A stretch of 64,000 bases of DNA from Globodera rostochiensis (lineage: Eukaryota > Nematoda > Chromadorea > Rhabditida > Heteroderidae). How positions within the stretch are numbered: the first letter of the stretch is position 1; every line of letters starts with the position of its first letter. The DNA lies in assembly GCA_018350325.1 (NCBI GenBank), contig JAEVLN010000008.1:1116001-1180000 (forward strand), in the 5' to 3' direction. Positions 55,656 to 64,000 of this stretch are shown here, in pieces. Both the position numbers and the translations under genes were made by a program. The notes below the pieces were generated by a model. It saw only the letters and a list, made by a program, of their open reading frames with translations. It was not told the DNA's origin and made no database searches.

Positions 55656-56066
55656 TTATCCGTACAATTGGAGGACTGACCAAAATGCTCCTCTTACAGA
55701 GTTTGATCACTCTGGACAAATTGAGCCCAATTTAACTGATCAGAATTCTCCTCTTAAAGAGTCTGATCACTCGGGTCAAATTGAACCCTGAACTGATCAG
55801 AATTCTCCTCTTAAAGAGTCTGATCACTCGGGTCAAATTGAAAACACTTCAACTGATCAGAATCCTCCTCTCACAGAGTGTGATCACTTGATAATGCCAA
55901 TTCGAGTGAAATATTATTGATAATGAGCAAAAACGTAAAATTGTTGTCAAATTCCATGGAATGAAAGACGAAATTAATCAAAAAGGAAAATATTTGGCAA
56001 AAGAATGGGTTCAAATTGACAATAAAATGATTAATACTCCGACAGCGAACAGAGGAGTTTTTTAAT
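55656..56066 (+). pseudogene. decayed subfamily 1 gene: repeats and half of HTH1
   Basis: It begins with a trace of the QLEE segment (GTACAATTGGAGGA). At least three repeat units of the 60-bp type follow (TCCTCTTACAGAGTTTGATC and variants), with frame breaks and in-frame stops. From about 55905 to 56030 the start of HTH1 (KGKYLAKEWVQIDNKM) is readable, then the sequence jumps to the first codons of exon 2 (CTCCGACAGCGAACAGAGGA) and ends. It lost its N-terminus, HTH2 and HTH3. Confidence 0.7.
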
Positions 56067-56139
56067 TTATTAACCAATTCTTGATTTTTTATAAAATGAA
56101 GATTATTATAGTTTACAATTGATCGCCATTTTATAAAAT

Positions 56140-56520
56140 TGTCATTGTTTGTAAGAATTTAATGTTTATGAGATGTCAATAATATTGATTTGGTCCAGGT
56201 TTAAACAATACGTTTGCCCATTTCAGTGGGCTATCATTTATTATTTTCAATAATTTTGCTTAAAATTTTTATTTTTAGGCGTAGAAATTCCGATTTTCGA
56301 AACATTTTCAGGGCTAGGAAATGTTTCTGATTTAACCAATTTTTTGAGGTCATCGGCTCCCATCCCTTCTGTCTAAACATCTTAAACGATTTTGGGGTTT
56401 ACCCCATAATTTTTGCTAGAAATTCTTTAACACTAAAATAATTTAAAATTTTCCACATCGAGTTTTGATAATTATACAATCATATAATGCCCCTAAATTC
56501 AGAGGATAATTTGCCCAATA
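56140..56520 (+). promoter_or_regulatory. shared upstream block (56.2 kb copy)
   Basis: It has ATGAGATGTCAATAATATTG near 56168, the TGCCCATTTCAGTGGGC dyad near 56214 and TATCATTTATT. About 56270-56370 is an insertion of unrelated bases. The leader then resumes (AATTCTTTAACACTAAAATA) and ends with CCCCTAAATTCAGAGG near 56490. Confidence 0.6.
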
Positions 56521-57517
56521 ATGGACAATTTTTGGATTTTAATTTTGGTCTCATTCTTTGCAACAAATTCACTCGACAAAACCGAATCCGTACAATTGGA
56601 GGAATTGGAAGAATTGCCACTCCAAACATTTGACGAATTATTCGTAGATGAATGGTGGGACAAAGATGAAGCCGAAGATTTGGAAACGCCGGTGCCAACA
56701 AACTTTGGACAAAATGCCCATCACCAAATCGACCGACAGAACACCCAAATTGGACAAATTGAACCCAATTCAACTGATCAGAATCCTCCTCTCACAGAGT
56801 CTGATGATTCTGATAATGCCAATTCAAGCAAAAATATTGCTGAAGATGAGCAAAAATGTAAAATAATCGAAGAATTCCACGCAATAAAAGACGAATTTAA
56901 GCAAAAAGGAAAATATTCGAACAATGAATGGAATCAAATTGAGGATAAAATTGCTAAACATTTAAAAGTCAATCGCGCAAAAATATACAAATGGAAAAAA
57001 GAATTTGGCATAAGTCAAAAAGTGTTAAATGAAAAAGAAGAACGTAAACATTTGGTAGAGAAATTTGATCAAATGAAAGCCAAGTTAATTCGGGACGGAT
57101 TCAAAAACTCTTATAAGCAAGAAATTGATAAAACTGTCGCGAAAGAGATGGGCTTCTGTTTTCAAACAATTTACAATTGGAAACGTGAACTTGGCCAAAC
57201 CAGTGAGTATTTTAAGACCAAATTTATTTATTTATTTAATTAATTAAAATTTTTTTACAGCACCAAAACATAAACACTCCCACAGCGAACAAAAGGAATT
57301 GATGAAACGTTATTATAAAATTAAGGGCAAAATTCCTAAAATCAGTGATGAGGACATTGCCAAAATGTTGAAAATTGGAGCAAGCACATTGGTTAATTGG
57401 AAAAAGCAATTTAAACAACATCAATTGCATCTAAATTCTGTCGATGGACATTCCGTTGAAGAAAATGCCGGCTCAAATGTTCAGGAAATTGATAAATCGA
57501 ACGCGGGGATTATTTGA
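56521..57517 (+). CDS. secreted triple-HTH family protein, subfamily 1 (312 aa)
   Basis: Exon 1 is 56521-57202, the intron 57203-57260 (58 bp) and exon 2 57261-57517, joined in frame. N-terminus MDNFWILILVSFFATN, acidic motif TFDELFVDEWWDKDEAEDLE, spacer NFGQNAHHQIDRQN and one 20-residue repeat (ends SDDS). HTH1 reads KIYKWKKEFGI, HTH2 TIYNWKRELG, HTH3 TLVNWKKQFKQ, with a full tail ending in N-A-G-I-I. It is one of the best-preserved members, with the complete set of upstream boxes. Confidence 0.87.
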
Positions 57518-58682
57518 ATGAATTTTTAGCGATTTTGTTATTTATTTTTTGCGCGCGAGGCAAAAATTTTTGGGGGAAGGGGGGGATAACAAAAGGATCA
57601 TTTCCAAAAAAACATTATCGGCTTGCAAAAACCAGAAAAAGATGCTAAAGCATCAAATATCGCAGCTATTATTTACATATACTTACAGTCATTTAATGCT
57701 GTTGTTTAACAATTTTTTTAAATATTACTCATAAACTATCATTTAATTTTATTGTTTTAAACAATTTATTTCGGGTAAACAAAAGTTTTTATTTTTTAAT
57801 GATTCTTACAATTTTTGAAAAATTTATGGCTTGAAAAATAAAAATAACTTCTATAAATGCAATTATTTAAAAAAATTTCTTAACGAAAAATGCATTTCTC
57901 GAAGGGAATAAAATTTTAAAAAAAGCAAAATTATAATCCACTTTGCACCAGAGATAGTCGGAATTCCGATTCCGAAATTTGAGCAAAAAATCAGATTTGG
58001 AAAGTAAATTTTCAAACAATTTTTGATTTTTTTTGAAGTGATAAGTGAATAAACAAGTGAATTTTTAGGTTAAACCAATCAATTTTATTTATTTTAAAAC
58101 CCGAGTAGCGCATTTCAAAATTTTGAACAGAACATACATAATTTTAAAAAATTCTCTGCGGCACCTTTCGGCATCGGCGACCCGCTTCCTTCACATAAGA
58201 ATATTTTTTAGAAAAATCGAGCACAAAATAAGACAAAAATCCACTCAGAATAAAGTTAGTAACGCTTAAAAAATTGAAATCCGAATAAAAATTCAAATAT
58301 TTAAATGTTAAATCGATTTTCTGTTTAAGTGTCTGACCTTTTTTCAAGAAAATCTTTAATTAATAAAATGTCGCATTTTGTACAAAGTGCGACATGCGAC
58401 ACAGCCAAAAGTTTGAGATTTTATCTTTATAAATGTATTGATTTTGACCATTAGGGGATTCCCCGTATTACCTCTCCCCCCCTTATTTCCTTAATTTTCA
58501 ACCAATAACCGTTCCCGTCTTTTTCTAAGGGGCGAGGTGCCTGTCCCAGCCCAGCCCGAGTCGGGGAAGGCCTGCCATTGTACCCCCCCCCCCTCCCCGA
58601 AAACCCCGAATAATGTTAAATACCCTTGGGTTTATTGGAACGGGGATGGCTGTCCTAACAAACAATTTAAAACTTTTCCATT
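57518..58682. other. gene-free stretch
   Basis: AT-rich. The CTGCGGCACCTTTCGGCATC motif near 58157 matches one near 9306. A 26-base near-perfect palindrome (TGTCGCATTTTGT/ACAAAGTGCGACA, one mismatch) lies at 58369-58394. GC-rich and C-run patches at about 58470-58620. No gene seen. Confidence 0.5.
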
Positions 58683-58990
58683 ATTTGGGCAGAATAACCA
58701 CTGAAATTTGCGAGATTTATATAAAATTCCAATTAATATAATTCTAAGAGAAATTCCACACGGGAATTTTGTCAATTTTGGATCTTAGATTTATCTAATA
58801 ATAATATTAAAATTTTTTTATAATATTAATAAATATTATTTAGCTTTAGTAAAAATGATTAAAGCTAATAAATGAGAGTCCACAAAGGTATAATCATATT
58901 CTTTATAATCATCTTTCACCCGAATCAATATATTTCTGTCATCTCATAAATTTTCTTAAATAAAATAGTAATTTATAAAAATGGCGATCG
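58683..58990 (-). pseudogene. promoter-only relic of a subfamily 1 gene
   Basis: The minus strand has an upstream block (TGACAGAAATATATTGATTC near 58935, the leader, and an ATTTCAGTGG acceptor-like site near 58705) leading to TAATGGAAAAGTTTTAAATT at about 58680, where MEKF-type codons start and coding similarity stops at once. All coding sequence has been lost. Confidence 0.55.
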
Positions 58991-59030
58991 AAAATGAAAG
59001 CCGCCAATCATTTCCAGCACTAAGAATTAT

Positions 59031-59225
59031 TTTTCGACCTCCTCAGAAAGAGCGACATTATTAGAGGGTGGTGACATTATTAGAGGGTGGTGACATTATT
59101 AGAGGGTGGTGACATTATTAAAGAGGGTGACATTAACAAATTGTTTGGCGATGTTCATCTATCACAAAAATTCTTCACTTTTTCGACACAATTTCCACAC
59201 TTCACTCAGCTCCGGCGTTTAAAGT
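59031..59225 (-). mobile_element. fragment of the 50843-51607 element
   Basis: Read on the minus strand, this segment matches the right part of the TIR element (about 51430-51580), including GAAGAATTTTTGTGATAGAT, GAACATCGCC and then CCACC-CTCTAATAATGTC repeated four times, ending CTTTCTGAGGAGGTCG. The TIR itself is missing. Confidence 0.75.
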
Positions 59226-59758
59226 CGTTCTAGACTGGGTGGGGGGGGGGTATGATTTGAAAAATTCCGGCTGCTAAGTTCTTCTCAAGACTTGATCGAA
59301 ACGTAGTGCGGAAAAGCAGGGAAGCCTTCGAAAAACATCATTCCGACACAGGAGCTGTTATAAATGCGTCAAAGATAGTTAAATCATCGACTAATTAGTG
59401 CTTTTCCTTTATATTTTCACAATGTTATGAACTATTTAAAAATATTTTTAAAAAATTTTCCCACCAAAATATGCCATCCAAATCGTCCTGACTTTACAAT
59501 TCCCTGAATCAGTAACAGTTTTAGTACGAATAATCAAAATAGATCAAATTTGACAAAAATCGATGTATAAAATTTATTTTCATTCCATGCCCTGGGGTTG
59601 TTCATCGCCTCCCACACTCGGTGGAAATCTCTCTTACTCGAGCTGAGACGATGAGACGTTCCAAGTCTATGGGATGGTCTCTCTTACCTCGGTTGAGGAG
59701 AGAGGTTCTCTTCCTTTCGTGGAAGGAATGAGGGGGGAACAAAAAGGTGCCTGTGTAG

Positions 59759-60458
59759 CAGGGATGGGAACCGCGGCAAAAAAAAAGCGGTAGCGATATG
59801 CGATAAGCGATAAACCCGTTTTCCAATGCGGTAGCGATATGCGATAAACCCATTTTCCAATGCGGTAGCGATATGCGGTAAATCCATTTTCCAATGCGGT
59901 AGCGATATGCGATATGCGATATGCGATAAACCCATTTTCCAATGCGGTAGCGATATGCGATAAATCCATTTTCCAATGCGGTAGCGATATGCGATATGCG
60001 ATAAACCCATTTTCCAATGCGGTAGCGATATGCGATAAATCCATTTTCCAATGCGGTAGCGATATGCGATAAATCCATTTTCCAATGCGGTAGCGATATG
60101 CGATAAACCCATTTTCCAATGCGGTAGCGATATGCGATAAATCCCTTTTCCAATGCGGTAGCGATATGCGATATGCGATAAACCCATTTTCCAATGCGGT
60201 AGCGATATGCGATAAATCCATTTTCCAATGCGGTAGCGATATGCGATAAACCCATTTTCCAATGCGGTAGCGATATGCGATAAACCCATTTTCCAATGCG
60301 GTAGCGATATGCGATATGCGATAAACCCATTTTCCAATGCGGTAGCTATATGCCCAAAAAAGGCGATAAATACATTTTCCAATGCGGTAGCGATATGCCC
60401 AAAAAAGGCGATAAATGCGGTAAATATCGCGCGGTAGCGGTAGCGATTTCCATCCCTG
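59759..60458. mobile_element. hAT-like TIR element filled by a 34-bp minisatellite
   Basis: The ends are CAGGGATGGGAACCGC and the complement of CAGGGATGGAAATCGC (two mismatches in 16). Flanking 8-mers CTGTGTAG and CTGCATCG agree at five of eight, too weak to claim a TSD. The interior (about 59790-60440) has about 18 units of GGTAGCGATATGCGATAAAC-CCATTTTCCAATGC, some with an extra TATGCGA. Long open frames on the minus strand are by-products of the repeat. Confidence 0.6.
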
Positions 60459-61519
60459 CTGCATCGCTCAGAAGATTGCCGCACCCAGTTTTAATTAATT
60501 TGACGGCAATACAAACAATTGATCCATTTGCTGGAGAAGTGAAATACCCAACCGAGCCCTTTGAAAATTGGTTTTGTGCACAATAAAATGATTTCACCCC
60601 CTCCCCCCCCCCCCCCCCCCCAATAGGGTAAATACCCGATTCGCTTTTTTTAGGTTTGGTTTTTTTCTCTGTTCTCTTACAAAACAGCACTATTTCTCTT
60701 TCTCTCTCTCTCTTTAACACACAAAAAAGCGAATCGGGGTCCCTCCCCCCAATAGTCACCCTTTTATGCTCTTCGGTTTGCACATTTTGATTTGCAAAGG
60801 TCGGCATGTTCTTTGAATGATTTGTATGAATGTTCCTTCGTAAGGGATTCAAGTATGGTTGTACGGGACCGGGACTAGTACTGAAATGGTCTACATTTTT
60901 CCATGTTGGTACTGAAATTTTAGTGCCGGTTTTTCAAAATTCCTCTTAAGCCCGAAAAAGAAAATAATAAAAACTTTTCAGAAAAATCATTCTTTCTAAA
61001 AATCAGAAAATAATTTGTCAATTGGGGGCAAAAGCTTTTTTTAGTAGCTACATAAATATGTATGAATAAATTATATGCAATAGAAAATAAACCATATACA
61101 TTTATATGTGCATATAATGCATATACACATTAATTTTCACAGACTATTCCAAAAAATCCGTGGAGCGTGCTCACGTCCAGCCACATTTGTTACATGCAAA
61201 ACAAAGTTCACCATCACACTCAGCACCCCAAAAAACCTCTCGATGCACAAAATAAGCAAGATTTTAAAAGAAAATACAGCTCACAGAAGGCTTTATAATG
61301 ATTTTTTGTCAAAAAAAGCGAATTTCTACCTTAAATTGAACAGTTATTGACCAGTCAACGCACTTTTTCTGATCTCAAACTGTTGGCTTTGTTACTAAAA
61401 TGTCATTTTTTCTTTTAAAAATTTCAAACAAAAAATGTACGCTTTTTATAAATTTTTAGCTTTAAAAATATAAAACAGATGTATTCAAAAATGAATCGAA
61501 ATTGTTCAGCTTAGACTTG
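60459..61519. other. gene-free stretch with C-run and CT-repeat
   Basis: A C-run lies at about 60600-60622 and a TCTCTCTCTC tract at about 60690-60715. About 60860-60950 (ACGGGACCGGGACTAGTACT..) resembles the complement of about 47825-47885. No gene seen. Confidence 0.5.
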
Positions 61520-61877
61520 AACATTGCCGCTGCATTTTCCATTGACAGAATTTTGATGCAATTTCTATTGTTTAAATTGCTTTTTCCATTTATACAAAGT
61601 GGCTTTTCCAATTTTCAAGTTTTTGGCAATGTCCTCGTCACTAATTTTAGGATTTGACTATAATTTTATAATAACGTTTCATCAATTCTTTGGGAGTTCT
61701 GCCGGTCGATTTGGTCATGGACATTTTGGTTGGCGTTTTCAAATCTTCGGCTTCACCTTTGGCCCATCCTTCTCCGAATATTTCATCAAATGTTTTGAGT
61801 TCCAATTTTACGGATTCGGCTTTTTCAAGTGAATTTGTTGCAAGAATGCCGTCAAAATTAAAATCCAAAATTTTTCC
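61520..61877 (-). pseudogene. subfamily 1 gene with large internal deletion and frameshift
   Basis: From the ATG at about 61877 (MEKFWILIL) one base is missing in the signal region, so the rest is in another frame: NSLEKAESVKLELKTFDEIF, then GEGWAKGEAEDLKTP, a trace of the HHQIDRQN spacer, and then directly ELMKRYYK of exon 2. The repeats, HTH1, HTH2 and the intron are deleted. HTH3 (minus strand, about 61670-61575, TLYKWKKQF) and some tail codons remain with further breaks. No usable protein. Confidence 0.7.
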
Positions 61878-62400
61878 ATTTCGCACAAATTTCTTAAATA
61901 AAATAATAAAATAATCACAAATACAATATTTGTTCACAATTGTTTACTTCAGGAACCAATCTTCAGATGCCAAAAATAATCTCAAGATTATTTTAGTCAT
62001 AAATATCTCCAAATATGTAGTCATTCTTAGTTCTCGTGTTAAAAAAATTGTGTTTTGTTTTGTTATGAACCCACGAAAATTTGAAAATTGAACCAAAAAA
62101 TGACAAATGTCAACAAAATACCATTCATTGGGGTGCACTTTTCATGGCAAAAAGTGAAAGGATTCAAAATTCGAAAAATTAATTTTCTCAATTTTTGTCT
62201 TACACCAAAAAGACGAACATAAGAGAATTATAATTACAACGTAACAAATAGGCCAATAATTTAGTGGTTGGCAGAAATTGGAAAATAAACGCTATCATTA
62301 TTGATTTTCTGATTTGTGAGTAACTCCAAAAGATTTTTTTATTTATTACTATATATGTTAGAATGACAAGGGGTTTCGTGCCGAAAAAGGAAATCTCACG
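61878..62400. other. AT-rich spacer
   Basis: About 62268-62335 (TTGGCAGAAATTGGAAAATA.., then ATTATTGATTTTCTGA) resembles 15670-15725, so it is a shared dispersed segment. No gene seen. Confidence 0.4.
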
Positions 62401-62506
62401 CCAGCGCGCCGAAGGCGCGCTGGAAGTTGTGGATTACTGAAGCAACTTTTTGAGGCGCATCCAGGACAAATAGTCTCATGGGACTCAGTTGGACAACTGA
62501 GTCCCA
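62401..62506. repeat. two strong hairpins
   Basis: CCAGCGCGCC-GAA-GGCGCGCTGG at 62401-62423 has a perfect 10-bp stem. T-GGGACTCAGTTG-GA-CAACTGAGTCCC-A at 62479-62506 has a perfect 13-bp stem. The second contains the ACTGAGTC word also found in the palindrome at 10209-10264. Confidence 0.8.
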
Positions 62507-62978
62507 GGAGCTGAGTTGCGGGTCCCACCGGCACTTACACAAAGGGGATTTTTTTTCTTTTTGCTCCAATCGCTTAGCACTCGGTGGGAGGATTTTAAGT
62601 TGGAATGTTTGGGACAACTTTGTTGTTGATCACTTTTTGATTGGCCTGCCCAGTTTTTCTGGAAAAATGGATAAAAATTGCTGTGTCGAAATTTCGAAAA
62701 TAGTTTTTTGTCCCTAACTTTTTTTGCTTTATCAGCAGCTCTTAGGTGTCTTTTGCATTATTGTAGAGCTTTGAAAGCTGCGTCAAATGGTGTTTAGTTT
62801 GTTTTACAAAAATTTGAAATTTTCGAGCTAGGCCCCCTAGAAGGTTTTTCGGTTTTTTGTCATTAACTTTTTTTGGGCTGGATTTCAAGCGAAACAAAGA
62901 TCGCTTTCAAAACCCAACTTTTCGAGAGCTATCGATTGGTGTTTATTTCGTCCGAAAATTCCGAAAAACGTTTTTTGC
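62507..62978. other. spacer
   Basis: No gene supportable. Confidence 0.35.
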
Positions 62979-63058
62979 CAGCCAAGTCCACGGTGGTGTA
63001 GTGGTGAGTGGTGGGGGTGTGGAGGGGTCGGGTGGGGGTTCGGATCCGCTTGGCTGAA
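62979..63058 (+). other. possible tRNA-derived sequence
   Basis: A box-like TGGTGTAGTGG and B box-like GGTTCGGATCC are in the right order, and AGCCAAG can pair with CTTGGCT as an acceptor stem. The T-arm register does not fit that acceptor and the middle is G-rich, so it is not a working tRNA. Confidence 0.3.
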
Positions 63059-64000
63059 ATCATTTTTTCCGACTTTCTTTGCATATGTATGGTAGTGGAA
63101 ACAATTTCTAAAATTCTTTTACATTATTTTTTTGGTTTAAAAATATTTTTGTGGGTTTTTGGAAAATTGCGGATTTTTCATTTTTTTGGGCAGCAAAATT
63201 CGGGCAATAAGTAAAAAAATCATAACTTTTCTCAAAGAAGAGTTATTTGAATGAATTTGGTGTCATTAAATGCAGAAAAATAAGCTCAATTTTTGAAGTC
63301 AAAAGTATTTGATGTAAGGGTTTGAATTCAAAAAGTTATAGTCAATTTTTCAAAAAAAACGCATTTTTCACAAATAAATTCATAAAAATTTTTAGAAAAA
63401 AGATTTTCAAAAACTAATTAGTTACATAAATAGCTAATTTTTTTCTCTATCAGAAACTATTTTAGTTTGATTTAAAGCATTAACATAAAACTGAGTTATA
63501 AGAGATTGAGTGATTTTGGATCTTCAACCCATCCCTTTTTGGGGTGTCATCGAAAAATTAAATAATTTTTTTCGACTTCTTTGTAGTTTTACTGATGTGA
63601 AAAGTGGTTTAAATGATTAAAATGATTATTCCCGAGTTTTTAAAAATATTTTCGTGGATTCTTAGGAATTTATTTGAAATTTCATAAGTCTTGCTTTTAA
63701 TATGCCTATATAGCTGTGTAGTTACGAATGACTGTGTAGTACTGAGTTTGTGAAGTAAATCGGATAAATTTGTGTAGTAATAAGACATACTAAATAGCCT
63801 GAGGCAACCTGGAAAAGTATATAAAGGCTTAACTGTCAGGAAAATCAAAGGGCGCAATGTTTGCAATTTATTCATTACGACGCAAAGTGTAGGAGTTATT
63901 GCATTGTGATGCTGTGTAGGGTATGTAGGTACGACTTATATCGTTTTAAATGCGTATTGAAGTGTGTAGTTACAAAATAAAAGGTGTGTAGTAAATACAC
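63059..64000. other. right edge, gene-free
   Basis: AT-rich. The word TGTGTAG occurs six times from 63714 to 63991, often followed by TTAC or TAAT/TAAA. A minus-strand frame at 63609-63875 has no recognisable feature. Nothing else seen. Confidence 0.4.

Noticed and set aside
59602..60484. Three minus-strand frames of more than 240 codons
   Set aside because: All come from the 34-bp tandem repeat (HIATALENGFIAYR-type repeats) and shift into each other; no conserved start or domain.
62979..63058. Functional tRNA gene
   Set aside because: Boxes are present, but the T arm and acceptor cannot be satisfied in one register and no sensible anticodon arm forms.

Overview
The window looks like nuclear DNA of a nematode. 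It is very AT-rich. Introns are tiny (41-63 bp), start GTGAGT and end in a T-rich ACAG, and a conserved TTCAG (a possible spliced-leader acceptor) sits about 25-35 nt upstream of most start codons. No bacterial operon or CRISPR logic is present. A secreted, lineage-specific multigene family in such a genome suggests a parasite, perhaps a plant-parasitic tylenchid, but no housekeeping gene is present to place the species.

Nearly every credible gene belongs to one family. Each protein has a signal-peptide-like N-terminus, a short acidic aromatic motif (TFDE-[IL]-F-x2-x-W-W-D-K), a variable block of 20-residue repeats (consensus GQIEPNSTDQNPPLTESDHS, coded by a 60-bp minisatellite), then three tandem helix-turn-helix (HTH) units that each end in W-K-[KR]-x-[FL]. 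In subfamily 1 one phase-1 intron separates HTH2 from HTH3. Subfamily 2 has no 20-residue repeats and reads through that point without an intron. Subfamily 1 has reading frames without frameshifts at 741-1746(+), 7858-8828(-, tail truncated), 13594-14670(+), 15861-16872(+, tail truncated), 18201-19193(-), 21591-22619(-), 48913-50386(-, 472 aa) and 56521-57517(+). Broken or reduced copies lie at 15504, 22938, 39675-40715, 41812, 52518, 55656, 58683 and 61520. Subfamily 2 has one intact copy (4750-5658) and decayed ones at 11299, 12395, 42615 and 46471.

Most subfamily 1 copies share an upstream block of 200-400 bp, and two pairs are arranged head to head. The family therefore appears to move and duplicate together with its promoter. 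The plain reading is a rapidly turning-over cluster of secreted, nucleic-acid-binding-like proteins, plausibly effectors; that function is inference.

The centre (23243-39687, about 16.4 kb) is one satellite array of roughly 150 monomers of about 109 bp, all in one orientation, with higher-order repeats of 687 bp on the left and about 1.18 kb on the right. Both edges cut into members of the gene family, and the right-hand gene takes its stop codon from the satellite.

The spaces between genes hold decayed DNA transposons. A 981-bp hAT element (6607-7587) has perfect terminal inverted repeats (TIRs) and a perfect 8-bp target duplication (TSD). Other elements lie at 5909-6465, 19393-19746, 50843-51607 (27-bp perfect TIRs) and 59759-60458. 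There is also an integrase C-terminal relic (44638-44926), tRNA-like sequences and many short-word repeats. Long stretches hold nothing I can name.
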